Assembly: GCA_947044405.1 (NCBI GenBank)
Contig: CAMRHE010000067.1
Coordinates: 3,549,501-3,613,500 of the forward strand
From: Leptodactylus fallax
Lineage: Eukaryota; Chordata; Amphibia; Anura; Leptodactylidae
Length of the DNA: 64,000 nt
Direction: 5' to 3'
The notes under the pieces were generated by a model. That model made no database searches. It was not told where the DNA came from and worked only from the letters and a program-made list of their open reading frames with translations. The position numbers were made by a program, and so were the translations under genes. Below, piece after piece: positions 36,481 to 49,276 of the stretch (its first letter is position 1; every line of letters starts with the position of its first letter).

Positions 36481-37060
36481 CTCCTGCATGAGTAGAGAAA
36501 TCGCTGGACACATTTTACATGTAACATTCACATTTAGACATGTGAATTAAGGCAAAAGCAAGAATATTATCTGCCTGGACTCACAGGTATTATATTAGCA
36601 AGTATCCTAAGGGCACCTTGCCTTTCAGATGTCTTCAAATGAGTTGTAAATGCTTTTATGTTTCGGAAAATGTATTTTGTTTTTTTTTTTTGCATTTTAT
36701 ACCTTTTTATGTAATTGTTATATTCTACAATTGTTATTGCAATGTTATTGTCTTATCACATTTGTAAGTTATGATGGCCATAAACATTATTGCTAGCCTG
36801 ACAATTTTGGCAAGACTAGACAACGGTCTTACAGTACGTGTATGGGGGTGTTCTGACTATCCTCCCAGCAGATCATGCAGGGCCGAAAAAAGGCTCAGGC
36901 TTAATCCTCCACCAAAGTTATCTGGCAGTGGTTTAGTCCCCTCTCCTCATCCCAGCATGCAGGTGTATGGGGGATTAGGGAGGAATATCAGTTCTGACGG
37001 GTATTGAATGTATATGGCCAGCATTAGCAAAATAGTGTAGACTCCTTCCTCTTTTATTTG
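36481..37060. other. no gene seen
   Basis: AT-rich in the left part, moderately GC-richer around 36840-36960. No feature supported. Confidence 0.35.
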
Positions 37061-37065
37061 GCTGA

Positions 37066-37290
37066 TGCTAGGTTCACACCTGCATTCAGGTTTCCGTTTG
37101 AGGGGTCTGCTTGGGGACCCCCCGAATGGAAACCTAATATGCTTAAAAAAGTGGTTACCTGTGGAAACCCACGCCGCGTTTCCGCCAAGTTTCCACCCAA
37201 AAAGGGCCAAGAATTCCGCATTTTTTAAACAGGTTCGGGGGACGGAATCCCTGAATGTAGTAAAAGCGCTGGTGTGAACTCAGTTTTACT
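37066..37290. mobile_element. GTTCAC-type MITE
   Basis: Ends GCTAGGTTCACACCTGCATTC and GCGCTGGTGTGAACTCAG are inverted. The interior 'cttggggaccccccgaatgg' and 'agtggttacctgtggaaacc' match the other copies in this window. About 225 bp. Confidence 0.8.
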
Positions 37291-37713
37291 GTTTTATACA
37301 GACGCCTGGTCACTTTTTATTTTACCTGCCTATTGGGTATCTACTGGTAGTGGATCAAAAATCGGTATATTTTTATTGTTTGTTCCATTTTCTAGAATAT
37401 CCAACTTAGTATTACACTATAAATATCATATAAAACAGTATATCATGCTAAATCCTAACACAAACACCAAGCACAGCAGATAAATCAATGCTTCCTACTT
37501 TTATATCAATGGTTGAATTCATGAAAGGTTCTTTTTTAATGGGGCTCTATCGAATAATATAAATATACTCAGGTCACTTATTTACTGAATTAAACCTGGA
37601 TTTGATTTTACTGTATGTCTATGCCGGATGTATATATCTAGGTATAGGGGCAAATAAACAAGTAATTAGGTAAGAATAAAGAGTAATAATGCCAAATAAT
37701 AATGCCTTACACT

Positions 37714-37800
37714 AGATTCACACCTGCACTCAGGTCCGGGTCACACCTAATCAGCTTAAAAAGCGGTTACCCGTGGACCCCATCGACTATAGAGACTTGC
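37714..37800. mobile_element. GTTCAC-type MITE fragment
   Basis: Begins CTAGATTCACACCTGCACTC and reaches AAAAGCGGTTACCCGTGG and 'accccatcgactatag', then stops. Left half only. Confidence 0.65.
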
Positions 37801-38495
37801 ATAACTTTTCAAGTCTAGCCTAGGCTACATGCATATGACTATCGTGTACCGATTCCTTGAGAAAAGGAACTGATGGCAAGTGGATGGCATCCGCGTGCCC
37901 TCAGTGCTTTCCATGGACTCATACACTTGAAAGAATGAGCCACAACCAAAAACCACAGACGAATGGGACATCCTGGATATTTTTATGGCTCATTTTTATG
38001 AATTGGTTTGTATACTATCCATGGTTACGGATGCCTATGGTTCTGGGCATGTAGCCATTGTCTAAATGAAGGTATTAATACCATCATGTATGTAATGCCT
38101 ATAGCACATAATAGCAATAACTAAACTAATGAAGTTCTCGAATAGTACCCAAATGAATTGAGATGTTAAGAGTAGATGTGGTTGTAGGGTGGTGGTGATG
38201 GTATGCCATGTGGCCAGTAATTTCACATGTTTGGTTGGCATTTCCAGTGGCGTTTGACATGTGACTATTGACCTATGATACATGTTCCCATTATGATACC
38301 ATTGCCTCTTTTTGTGTACATCTCAAAAACTGATTTCAAATACTACAGACATAAATAGTAATATAATAAGGGCTAATAAATGTCTATTTTCCCATTGGGT
38401 TATTGGTATTTTAGCGTCTACTAAGTTGTCACAATCATAAAGTCAATGTGCCCGGCTTCCCTTTATGTGATGTTACCCTACTGCTGATATAACTG
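37801..38495. other. no gene seen
   Basis: Unique-looking sequence without supportable feature. Confidence 0.35.
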
Positions 38496-38499
38496 TGTC

Positions 38500-38850
38500 T
38501 AATGATTTTCATGAGAAGGCAGGAGCATTTTTACTACAATAGCTTCAGTTTTCAGTGTCTGCTTTTATTTTCTATTTATGTCCGATACAAATGTAGCAGA
38601 TTCTCCTCCTGAAGAGCCCAGCAACTGTGAGAAGAAAAAAAATTTGTGACTCATTGAAAATGAGATCCTGAACTAGCCTCGGGTTTATTGCTGTCCCACA
38701 GCTCCAATTATTTGACTGTCACTGGTCACTGGGAATTGTACCTTGCAGTGTTTGTCAGTCATGTGTCAGCAAGAAGCGTGTCTTCTATTTGCTTCCCAGG
38801 AACACATACAAGCACACAACAATATGAATTTGCTTTCATTTATATCTAAC
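38500..38850. other. candidate conserved non-coding element
   Basis: Unique block with 'gtttattgctgtcccacagctcc' near 38680, AATTATTTGACTGTC near 38706 and 'tcagcaagaagcgtgtcttc' near 38765. No repeat arms. Suggested from texture only. Confidence 0.28.
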
Positions 38851-39263
38851 ATAAGTAGATTGTGACAGTGGGACCGTAATGTGTGACCCAATAGATATGG
38901 TCTGAAGAGGATTTTACTTAGTGATTCCTATACATTTACTTGACTTTAGCTTGATATTTTATGTAGTACATTATGCTTTGTAGAAAAGCTATTGAAATGC
39001 AGAAAAGGTACTCTATGCTATGAATGGTATTTATGTCTATCATATCATAGTAACATATACAGATTGTTCATAATGCTCAGATAGAATGATATCCTGTTAT
39101 TCTGAAAAGCTCATTAGGATTGGAAAACATAGTTATTGTAAGAGTAAGTGTTGTAATATAAATCTTTTCTAACTGCTTAAAAGGATTGAAAGTAGGTCTA
39201 TAGATTCTGGTGTATCGACATAACGTGAGATAACAACTCCTTTACATACATTTCTGTACTTAA

Positions 39264-39627
39264 AGAGGACCTTTTACCACCTTCACGAATTCCAACTCTT
39301 TACATCGTTCAATACATGTCAGTCCACTAATTCCGCTGCAGTTAGAATTTTTTCTCTAGCTAATACGGTTTCTGAGCTGTTAGTTTCAGCACCAAATTAG
39401 GCTCTCTACTATCAGATGGGCGGTCCTAGGCAGGAGTAGATAGTCAGGGACAACCTACCTGACAATAACGTGCTATATTAGCATAATGGATACTGACACT
39501 AACAGCACCAATAACTCAAAAACCGTGGGGGCTAGAGAAGACACTCCATCTGCGTTGAAATCAGTGGAGCGGCTCCTATCGAAAAACGCAAAGAGCTGGC
39601 GTTCATGAAGGTGGTAAAATGTCCTCT
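39264..39627. mobile_element. palindromic MITE (CCTTTCACCACC family)
   Basis: 364-bp foldback with left end AGAGGACCTTTTACCACC after TTAA (39260-39263) and right end GGTGGTAAAATGTCCTCT before ATAA, a degraded TTAA. Arms carry 'gcagttagaattttttctctag' and its complement. Complete copy. Confidence 0.88.
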
Positions 39628-39642
39628 ATAAATTTATTTTAA

Positions 39643-39966
39643 AGGGTTGGTCATGTGACTGCTCTATAACATGCCAACTGCAGATTGTACTGTGAAGGGT
39701 TCCAAGTGCTAATAATTTTTAGTATTTTTTATTATTATTATTGTTTATTTATATAGCACCATTAATTCCATGGTGCTTTACATTTGAGGATTTACATACG
39801 GTACACAAGATATACAAAACAGATAATACTAACAGTGACCAACTAGGGATAGAGGACCCTGCCCGCAAGGGCTTACAGTCTATTATTTGGAATTTTCTAT
39901 AATTATTAAATATATAATATTGCCTGCAGATTGGATTACATTTTCGACATGACAAGTTTCCTTTAA
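39643..39966. mobile_element. TTAA-type MITE with an inserted SINE tail
   Basis: Left TTAA 39639-39642 followed by AGGGTTGGTCATG and 'ctataacatgccaactgcagattg'. The right end 'gcctgcagattggattac' then GACAAGTTTCCTTTAA. The middle is interrupted by a minus-strand SINE-tail-like segment at 39740-39893 ('tatatagcaccattaattcc' and 'accctgcccgcaagggcttacag'). Confidence 0.6.
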
Positions 39967-41120
39967 AATTTCCTTTAAATGGATCAATTGACCATTTCTG
40001 TACATATACACTTTCTCTCTAAGAGGCTCTCTTCACATTAGCATTAAGAGTATTGGTCAGGGAGAATACCACAGCATGCGGCGCTCCTATATTCTTGCTG
40101 TTAGAATGATGGAAATCTTGATAAAATTCTGACAGAAGACAGTGCAGTCCGTCACTCATGGTTTGGTTCTGTTGTACAAGTGTCATTGCTTCCATTATAA
40201 ACAGGGGCTTTGATGCTAGTGTGAACAGAACCTACCTGTGCTTATTGCGTTGAACCTGCAGTGTACTCTGCCCTATCATCTATCTAGATTGTAACATGAT
40301 CCCTTTCTACCTTATAGTATTTACGGTTTTACACTAGATGGATTTTTGAGACTCAGGAGGTTTTTTTACATTTATATATAAAAACCTTTGCAGCAACCTG
40401 TTGGAGGGAACATGGAGGCTCGGAGAAGTAGTAGAAAAGACAGCACTTGTCATGGTAGTTTGTGGACCTGGTGCAGACCTGAGGGAGCCTGGTAGTCAGA
40501 TGGCGGTTGGAGTGCCTGTGATGTTGTTGCAGGAATTAAGACTCAGGAGACTTGTGGTGGAAAGGAACAGATCACACAAAACTTTACTGGATATTCAATG
40601 CAATAAGGCAGCCAGCAGCTTCCATAATAATGAAGGTACAGTATCGTTGTTACTCAGAGGTCCACTGTGGGTATAGGGTGAGCTTGGTGGATGGTAGTTC
40701 CAGCAGTCTGCACTTGGATCTCTCTTCCTCTCTCTCTCAATAGGTGCCAAACTCTTTATTCTCTCTCTACCCAGGATGTCCTGTCTGACCTTTAGCTCAG
40801 GAGGGTCAGTGCTCTCAGGTCCTTATTAGAAATGTCTTTAGACTACAGAAAAAGGCACTTGGCTAACTCCAGAACTTCTCCTTTTGTCGAAAGGCAGCTC
40901 AGTTTTCCCTGCCTCAGGGCTACAGCCCAGTTAAGCTAACAAACAACCTTCCTCTGTGGAAGCTGGTAAAAGGATCTAGGTTTCCAGAACTTGGTGGATG
41001 GAAACTACCACTAGCTCAATTTCTCCCCATCCACAGTGGATTGGCCCATTTAGGGGGCGATACACAAGTTACATATAAAACTATGTACATCTTGAATGTG
41101 GACATGTTAAATGCAAAATA
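39967..41120. other. unassigned, possible old retroelement
   Basis: 40390-41060 is GC-richer and contains 'cacaaaactttactggatattcaatgc', 'ctctctctctcaataggtgcc' and 'gtttccagaacttggtggatgg'. I see no protein domain and cannot place LTRs or ends. Confidence 0.25.
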
Positions 41121-41299
41121 AATTGTGCACTATCAGTTTAACAGTATCTAATGGATTTCTGCAACTCCAGGCAGATAAAGGAAAACTATCTAGAAGGTGA
41201 GAAAAATGTAATTTCAATGTAAATATTTATGTTTTCACATATACTGAAATAAATACCGATGTCTTATATCTGACACTTACACTATAAACAAACAGTAGA

Positions 41300-41800
41300 A
41301 CAGGATCCTTCTAGATCTTCTTTTTAAAAATCGTTTTGCCGGAATCTAAAGAAGAAGGAAAACATTTTTATTCCTGCAGCAAGAGGACTTGAACCCCGCA
41401 CGGGTCACCAGCCGATGTTTGGCAGAAGCCAGCCAATTAAGTGTGAAAACAGCTACATCAAATCTCTCAGTTGGAGGCCGAGAGTGGGAGCAGATGATGG
41501 AGGCTGTTTTTGCAATCTCTCTTCTTCGGAATAAATTATTGCAGTTAAATTGATCCATCCTTACACCTTTGCTTTCCTGACATTTACCAATAACAAGCAA
41601 TGCTGTTTCAGTGAGACAAAATGTCAACCATCCCGCGGTACAAGCGCGTTCTCAAAAAAAAAAAAAAAAAAAATCAATTATCATATTTACAAAGTCCTTT
41701 TTCCCCTTAACTTTGCAAAGTTTAGTTTAGCTGCAGCGGGAAAGCGACTTTCTTCTGCTGCTATTCAGAAAGCAGCGCATTACTCATGATAGTTGTAGAG
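41300..41800. other. candidate conserved non-coding element
   Basis: Unique sequence with GAATAAATTATTGCAG near 41530 and 'aatcaattatcatatttac' near 41672, plus an A20 run at 41656. A box-B-like stretch near 41385-41400 does not belong to a foldable tRNA. Regulatory role is inferred from texture. Confidence 0.28.
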
Positions 41801-42369
41801 TACTAGATGACAGGCATTACTGTATATCAACCTTGTCATTTTGTCAACAGGTAAAGTTACAACTGAGTTGACGGAACTTTTCTACAGTTTCGAAATGAAG
41901 CCCTTCGGAATTTTAAGGGGTTTAATGGAAGGTTGTCTACCTGTTCCAATAATATATATAATGCAAATGTCAGTAGCTACAAGTAGATTATACAGAAGGG
42001 AACATTGTTATAAATTAGCTGGATTGTACTTACTGTACTGTAGTATTTTCTAGAAGTGCCATATAGAGTAAAATTGTCAAGGTACCTTTTTCATTGTCCA
42101 TGATCTCAAGCTCCGGTATGTATCTTTCTAAATAGCACAAGAGAGTGCTCATATATTAAAATGAATCACTAATCCATTCATATGATTAGATAATAGGGAA
42201 AAAAGTAACATATATATAAGCCCTCTGCCACATATCAATAGTGACACAAGTAGGCAAGACGGAATTGTGATCATCTATTACTAGCCATACAATGGTGTCA
42301 TGACGCTTCATGGAGCATTATTAGACTGTTCTCCTTATCCTTATTTTTACTCAGACTGTTTATTTGTAT

Positions 42370-42690
42370 AGAATTGGTCTCACCCAGTCTCACACAGAAG
42401 TATATGGAGACGAGAGTGGGAGGAAGAGGCTGTTAATTGATTTATTGCCTTATTCTGTGCAGTATTATAGCCTTATCTTGAAAGATAGCAGTATCAAAAG
42501 AGTATCTTTTCCCACAGACCTCCTCTCCTCTTTATAGACTTCTATGTAAAATGTAATTCAGCCTGGTTAATGGAGAAGGATACAGAGTTCTTTTATAAGA
42601 GATATTACTTAGTTTCTTATATTCACCTGTACAATACATTTATGAAAAGTTGTTTTATTATTAGAGGTATACTTTGAAGTCACAGGATAG
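42370..42690. repeat. dispersed palindromic repeat, partial
   Basis: Contains 'agaagtatatggagacgagag', 'gatagcagtatcaaaagag' and 'tatagacttctatgtaaaatg'. The two 'agtctatg' type arms are inverted. Related to 16110-16430. Confidence 0.55.
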
Positions 42691-42699
42691 TATAGTATA

Positions 42700-43560
42700 G
42701 TATAGTTTTTGTACTGGAGCCCAAGACTTTGCAGGGTTTGTCCTGATGATGAAGATAAAGACAAATTTAAAGAGCGGCATCATGACACATGAGAGGTTGC
42801 AAGCAGGCTATAAAATCTAAAGCTGGCCCTACACATTAGATTAAAGTAAATTTTTTGGGGACTGGTCAACAATCGAATGTATATGGGGGTTTCCCAGCAC
42901 TCTCCTGATGGCAGATTTTGGGGAAGTGAAGGGTGGACAACTGAATTTTGAGTTTTCCAATCGTTTTGTTCTTAAGGCAGATAAGCTGTCACCATAGGTG
43001 TCAGTGGTTTTACCCATTCTGCTGAATGAGAACACATGAGAGGGGAGAAATAGCTGTTGGACCAACAATCATTCAGCCAGAAACTCTCCAACATGTATGG
43101 GTGGCCTTAAATGTAGAAGATATGAGACCGTCCAACAGCATACTACTAATACTACTACTACAGTGCTACTATTTGGCTCAGATACAACCTGCATTAGTGG
43201 ACATGTTCTCAGATAAGATCATTATATCCTTAGGATTAACTTGGCCACCCACATTATTGTTCTTGATCTGCCAAAATTTTTCTCTCTGGTCATATTTTGC
43301 CCTATGCAGTTGTTTTTTTCTCATACTTTGCCCACTAATTCTTGCACTACCCTTCTAAATGCAATGGATTATAGTTCATTGATGACCATCCCATGGTTTA
43401 CTGACATCTACATTATTTCCCTCCGGGGAAGTTGATTACATTTTTGTTGTAACCTTCTATAGGCTTTGCTCATTAAAAAGTTAATTATACAAACCCACAA
43501 GGGGTTAATTATGTACATTGTTTTACTAATGATAACTAGTTAAGAATAAAACAGTATTTC
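42700..43560. other. no gene seen
   Basis: Unique-looking sequence. Open frames of up to 110 codons near 43026-43358 have no recognisable domain. Confidence 0.4.
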
Positions 43561-43566
43561 GGTTAA

Positions 43567-43987
43567 AGAAACACTCCAGCATGTTTTTCTCAGCAAATTT
43601 CACAATCGACGAACATTTTTGGACTTTCTTCTCCTCTGTCTACTACATGCTTCCTTTTCTGTCTCCATATCATGCCACATCTCTTTTAAAATTGGCTTCA
43701 TGTCGATGGAATAAATCGGCGGGAGGTCCGTCTGTCAGGACCCCAAAGATCAGATGTTTCCCTGTACCAGCGCGAGCTGCAGTGCTACTTTTAATAATGG
43801 TCATAGTGAGTACTGCATTCCAATAGACTGGAATGGGACACCTGCTGCAGTAGTCACTATGAGCACAGCAGCTTGCACCAGCACGGGGAAACTGATGATC
43901 TGTGGGGGGTCCTGGGAGTCAGACCTGCCAATCTAAATTGATGATCTTATGGATCAACGTCAATTTTAAAAAAGCTGGATAACTCCT
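43567..43987. mobile_element. TTAA-flanked palindromic MITE
   Basis: TTAA at 43563-43566 and 43988-43991. Ends AGAAACACTCCAGC and GCTGGATAACTCCT are inverted. Inside, 43735-43920 folds back around 'ccagcgcgagctgcag' and 'cagcagcttgcaccagc'. 421 bp, non-coding. Confidence 0.7.
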
Positions 43988-43991
43988 TTAA

Positions 43992-44700
43992 GACATTTCC
44001 CAAGATCATCATTGAGAGTGGCGGGCAATGACTGACTCACACTTGGGGGAAGAAAGAAGTGGGTCATGCCAGGAAATCGTGACTTCTTCCGAACACAGAG
44101 ACAACATTAAGTCATCAGGGATCTCGATTGGATCGTGTCAGCCAACACCAGATGGAAAGCAAAACTTTACAGAGAGAAAGCCAAAAAAAAACAGAACTAT
44201 ACATAATATAAATACGATATAAATAAGAAGTTAGTAGAATTGATTTGGCAATGGCAGTGACAATTATCCGAGTTTGCTCTGTAAAGTTGACTTTTTATTG
44301 CGCTGGAGACAACCTGACAGCCTCTCAATGACAGGCTGATCTGTAGAAAGAAGTAAGGCCTGGAGGTAACTGCCATCTGTGCCCCTTGTTTGTCCTCTGC
44401 CCAGCTAACCAAAAGGTTGTGCCTGCTGTTTTATGAATATGTGTACTCTTCAAGTCAAGAGAGACTTTTTCAGCCAACAATTTGATAAGTAAATGCAGAC
44501 GGAAAAGGTAAGAAAAGGATAATGCTGATGATAAACGGCACCAAAAAAATCTGTTTATATAACGTAAGAGATTCCCAATAGGATTACATGGTCCTATTTT
44601 CTATAAATATAACTACAATTACAATAATTACAAAAACAAGGAAAGTCATGTTTTTGTAACCTAGGACTATGCCTTAAAATTGTCTATGGTCTCTTCAGAC
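43992..44700. other. no gene seen
   Basis: No exon, RNA gene or defined repeat recognised. Confidence 0.35.
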
Positions 44701-44960
44701 CCCAAAATATAATAAGTTTAGGTCCAGTGGAATTGGAGAAATACAACAAACAGTTATACCCATCTTCCTTCGCATTTCCTGGGCATCCTTGCAGCATCTG
44801 GTGCTCCCTTGGGGTCCTACTTTGCTTTCTTCAGTCTTCTTGGGTCATGTCACGTGTCTCAAGGTCACTGTTATTTGCCCTCAGTGGTTACATAGGTTGT
44901 GCCAACATCATGGTGCTTGCATTAAAGTGGTTTAACCCCATATCCTTGTGCCGAACCATC
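44700..44960. repeat. dispersed repeat
   Basis: Shares 'catttcctgggcatccttgcagcatctgg' and 'gtgccaacatcatggtgc' with 20560-20945 and 56098-56360. Degraded MITE-like copy without resolved ends. Confidence 0.5.
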
Positions 44961-45349
44961 TGAACCAGAAACCAATCTTCGCCCATTTTTACATGTAAAA
45001 GGGAACCAAAGAATTGTCATGTACATGTAGCCTCACCATGGTAGTTTATCAGCATATTCAGCTCTACCACATCTGTATTTTGTTAGTCTAATGACTTGAA
45101 TGCTAGTCATAAGTGTTTATCTCTGTTTCCACCCAGATATATTATCTCTGAACCCTGCTTCAGGAAAATGCCTATAATCATTTCCTGGCTACGGATAGAT
45201 ACTTAACTTACATCACTAGCCATCAACATTACAATATACTGCACTGAAGAATCTCACATAGTACTAATTATTTTGCTATTTGCACAGTATGATTTAGAGC
45301 TTGATAGAATATAAAATAGTATAAGTAATTATAGATTATTAAGATGTGA

Positions 45350-46560
45350 AAGGATGGGTGAGGAATGGTGTCGCTTGTCATGTCGTATTTACTTCTTCAT
45401 GTCAATGTTAATTATGGTGTCGGATACATATCGTCACTATGTAAATGCAAAAGACAAGCCTAGTAAAAGAAAAAAAAAAAACAACATATTCACAGCAGGT
45501 TTATAATAGCCATTCTAAACCTATAATAAGACTTTTTGTTTTTTTGGTGTTAACTAGTGATCACATTGCGATGATAAGAGGCGAGAAGAAATGACGGTTT
45601 TATGGGCAATCATTGGTTTTTAAGGGAAAAACAAATGAGTATAAGAATCAAAGCCGTCACTAGACCAAAAAAAGCAAGAAAAACAATTCATTAAGCTGCA
45701 AAGAGTAAAATGTACAGTATTCCAGGAGAAGGCATAGTGCGCTCTCACAACGAGAATAATCAGTGCATGAAATAAGGAGTAATTGTAGTAATTGGGTAAA
45801 AAACAATAGCTTTTGATTTTCCTATAGACTTCTGTTTTAATGAGGTTTCGAAGGCATCAAGGAAGAGCATATATTTTTCGCCATTCCAGCATGCAGGGGA
45901 AGCATAACAAAGTGCCATTAACACTTAATACAATGCCAACCTCAGTTCGTTTTATCTGGGATTCGTGCCACATGCAATCAGTACTGTAAAAATGGGACAC
46001 GGCGTGACCCTAGTGCCAGCCTGTGGATTTACACACTTGTGTTACTTCATTATGTATCTCACAATAGTGAATGAGCAGGCTCGGCTCTCATTGATCAGTC
46101 TATAACGCACTGATATCCGTGAACTTAGGATAACAGAGCCGTGCCATGCCACCATTTCTAATGCGTCACCCTAGGATAAGTTTCCTTACACAATGTCACC
46201 TCTGAGACTTGCACAGAACAAGAACTGCTGATTACAGTTCCTTCAGCCCCCGAAGAAGTGATTGAGAAGAATATAATCTACTATTTGAAAATAAGAAGTC
46301 ATTAAAATGTTGGCTGGCTTCGAGAAGAAGAGGCCAACGCTCTACAAAGCGTTTTTTTTTCCTTCTGACTTTTACATTTTATTTTCATTTTATCCTATAA
46401 ATATACTTCTTTTTTGCAGATGTGAGATATAGCCATGATAACAAGATATTAAGAACAAGTCATTAAATTCATCCTTATCTGATTAAAGAACTGAAGAAGA
46501 AAGAATTTTCGCAGTCAAATTTATTCGAAAAGGAAATTTGCCTAGTCCTAGTCTAAGATG
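45350..46560. other. candidate conserved non-coding region
   Basis: Long, apparently repeat-free stretch of balanced composition. Examples are 'tattatggtgtcggatacatatcg' near 45412, 'acttaatacaatgccaacctcag' near 45924 and 'agcaggctcggctctcattgatcag' near 46075. No long frame. It is the longest run in the window with no MITE signature I can see. Conservation is untested. Confidence 0.3.
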
Positions 46561-46880
46561 TTTTATATTGCTTTGTCTCATTTATCTCATTTATTACAAC
46601 CACTGTACTTCCACCATAACTCGTGCTGTGTGATGTTTGGAAACAAGATTGCTGAATTTGTAACTAGTCGACTTGCGCAATTTTTGTTTTCTGCCCAAAG
46701 ACATTATTGTGTTGGAGTTTTATAACAGGTTGTAATTACGTTTCCAGGTTGTAATTTGCGTTATTGCGTTATATTGTGAAATAATTGAATTGCACACAGT
46801 GGGGAGGAATTTATTAAATTGTCTACAACACAAATTTTTTGTATAGCTCTGTTTTTGTACAAAAATGTCTGATTGTTTAA

Positions 46881-47300
46881 AGAGGTTTTCCCATCTCCCT
46901 GTTTCAGCAGCTTTGCCTGCTGTCTCTTCTTCTCACTTCTTGTCCCCCCCCCCCCCAGCTTGCTGAGCAGGACACTATGTATATGCACATGCTTCTAAAG
47001 AAAGGACCAGTGTTATCTGTATGTTTACATAGAGAGATAACAGGGCTTTATCAGCAAACTGTATTTAGCTGAACTGATTGTCCTGCTGGCAGAGCTGTAC
47101 ATAACAGTGAGAGCAGTGAGTGACGTCACTTGTCCTATCACACAGGTCCATGGTTATGGAAACGCTGTGTAAACAATGATTGATATAATTTCACATAGCA
47201 GGCAAACAAAACATCATTTCTAAAGCAATATATTTAGGAAAAGTGTTCAATTTACATAAGCTAGCAGTATAGATAGGATCCTTGAGATGGGAATACCCCT
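46881..47300. mobile_element. TTAA-flanked MITE (TTTCCCATCTC family)
   Basis: 420-bp element with TTAA at 46877-46880 and 47301-47304. Inverted ends are AGAGGTTTTCCCATCTC and GAGATGGGAATACCCCT. Includes a C-run near 46946. The left end is related to the fragment at 32116. Confidence 0.85.
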
Positions 47301-47389
47301 TTAATATCCTGTGGCTGGCTCGCCAACTCCTAGAAAAGTGAATGTCTATAGTCAGAGTACCTCCTCATAATGTCATACTCATACTATAT

Positions 47390-47616
47390 TTATTTCTCTT
47401 TTATATATAGCGCCAACGTATGCAGCGCTTTACAAACATTATGTCCTATATATTGCTTACAATCTAAATTCCCTATTAGTATGTCTTTGGAGTGTTGGAG
47501 GAAACTGGAGTACCCACAGAAGCACGGTGAGAACATACAAACTCCTTGCTGATGTCGTTCTTGATTGGGTTCGAACCTAGGACTCCAGCGTTACAAGGCT
47601 AATCACTGAGCCACAG
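47390..47616 (-). mobile_element. complete tRNA-headed SINE
   Basis: Minus-strand head at about 47616 with box A TGGCTCAGTGATTAGCC (47598-47614) and a canonical box B GGTTCGAACCC (47568-47578). The body follows, with a 3' tail TGTAAAGCGCTGCATACG then 'ttggcgctatatataaaa' ending near 47393. About 225 bp. It is a Pol III retroposon that would need a partner LINE. The tail resembles LINE-derived SINE tails, but I cannot name the partner from sequence. Confidence 0.85.
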
Positions 47617-47748
47617 ATACTGGTGTAAATTGTAGCTCATTCCTATGCCAGCCCCTAGCTAATGTAGATTTGGCACTATGTATCTCTTACCATGATCTAT
47701 AATTTTTCTGTAAATGTCAATGTCCACTTTAGACTCTCTTTTTGTTAA

Positions 47749-47984
47749 AAGGGTCCCCCAACAAAAAGTTGATCCGATATGATCTACAGGTTTAGCTGCG
47801 ACAATTTGTTACAGGGGAAATAAAGTATTGTACATCTCCAAATAAAATAACATGTCCATATACTGCATGGATGTTCCGCACTCTCCGTAATGATAAAGAG
47901 CCTGTACCCTGTTTTCAACAGGGGACCCTATCTATGTACTCAGAATATGGTAAAAAGAATGGTTTTCTAAACCAGACAACCCCT
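47749..47984. mobile_element. TTAA-flanked MITE candidate (236 bp)
   Basis: TTAA at 47745-47748 and 47985-47988. Ends AAGGGTCCCCCAAC and AGACAACCCCT are imperfect inverted copies. No coding content. Confidence 0.6.
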
Positions 47985-48181
47985 TTAAAGTGTAAACTCT
48001 TATTATTCATTACCAATGAGAAAATTATGACTAAGCCATGGTGTCGTGTACATTACTTTATTAACTTCTATATTGTAGAATATGTGACAAACATAACTGT
48101 TCTATAGACCCAATCATTATTGAACCTTGGTTAGATGGAACAAGTAATATTATGGGTAGACCGTATACCGTATAAATATAT

Positions 48182-48400
48182 GCAGCTTGTGCAAAAGTTT
48201 TAGGCAGCTGTGAAAAATCTCAGCTGCACAGTAAGAATGCTTTCAAAAATAGACGTGTTAATCGTTTATTTTTGGCAGTGAACAAAGTTATGTAAATTTG
48301 TAAATGATGTAAATTTAAGCAAATGGAGAAAAGAGAAATCTAAATCATATCAATATTTGTCACGACCGCCCTTTGGAGGAGGAGTCTTGGAAGTGTATAA
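48182..48400. mobile_element. Tc1/mariner fossil
   Basis: Begins GCAGCTTGTGCAAAAG, then 'ttttaggcagctgtg' and 'atcaatatttgtcacgaccgccc', parallel to 52280. It jumps from terminal repeat to 'ggagtcttggaagtg', suggesting an internal deletion. No transposase motif remains here. Confidence 0.65.
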
Positions 48401-49270
48401 AAAGGAAGAGCACCTCTATAACTCTAATTTATTAAGGTAAATAGGCATCTTGCTCCTCTTCCGGCAGCCTATAATTCCCTTTTCCCTGCCTACAGCCTGT
48501 TTGTAACTGTTCTCAGTCCCCACAAAATCCATCTAGTGTAAAACTGTAAACAGGAAGAGGAAGTTGTAAAAAATATATTTTACAAGGCAAACAAACCTGT
48601 TAAGTCCCTAAGCATTAGCTGTGGATACCTACACGGCCACCACACATCAGTCATAACATTTAATTGTGACAATTTAGAGAATAAGGATAATTGTAAGTTA
48701 ATGTTTCAGCTAAGAGCTGGTTTACATGGAATTGTCTCAGGAAGCCTCCTGTATGTGGATGAGGAATGATACCTGTTAGAGGTGAGCCATGTCACATGCA
48801 GTCACTGCATTATATACTTTTCTATCAGACCAATTAAATCATAACCATAATTGCACATGTTTCAAAAGGAAATGCTCCTCCTTTTATCCATGGATATTTT
48901 CAGCTCCAAACACATATAAAGGAGAATTGTACACCCCGCTGAAATCACTGGAGATAAAGACGACAGCAAGGTAAATTGTAAGATTTGTGTGCCTTATGCG
49001 TCACCTTACTTTAACCCTTTATTCCACAATGATAGGACAAAGAGAAACAAGAGCTTATACAATGTTTAGAAAATTCTTTTTTATTGTGACTCAGTCTATT
49101 CATCTCAGTTATAAAGCTATTCATTATACAAGGCCATAATTTACCAAGCCTAGACTGACTTAATATCATTCATAGGCATCAGATATGGAGGCAACTAAAG
49201 CAATCTCCTGTGATAGCGCATGAACAGTATAGGAACTTATCCTTGGTTACTTTGTGTTTCTCCAATACAG
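48401..49270. other. no gene seen
   Basis: Unique-looking AT-rich sequence. Confidence 0.35.
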
Positions 49271-49276
49271 GCTTAA

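Noticed and set aside
40390..41060. Possible LTR retroelement
   Set aside because: No paired LTRs, primer-binding site, polypurine tract or pol motif visible. Left as unassigned.
41375..41425. tRNA-like box B on the minus strand (GGGGTTCAAGTCC)
   Set aside because: Only four of five T-stem pairs form, and no matching acceptor stem or anticodon arm lies upstream, so it is not a tRNA gene.
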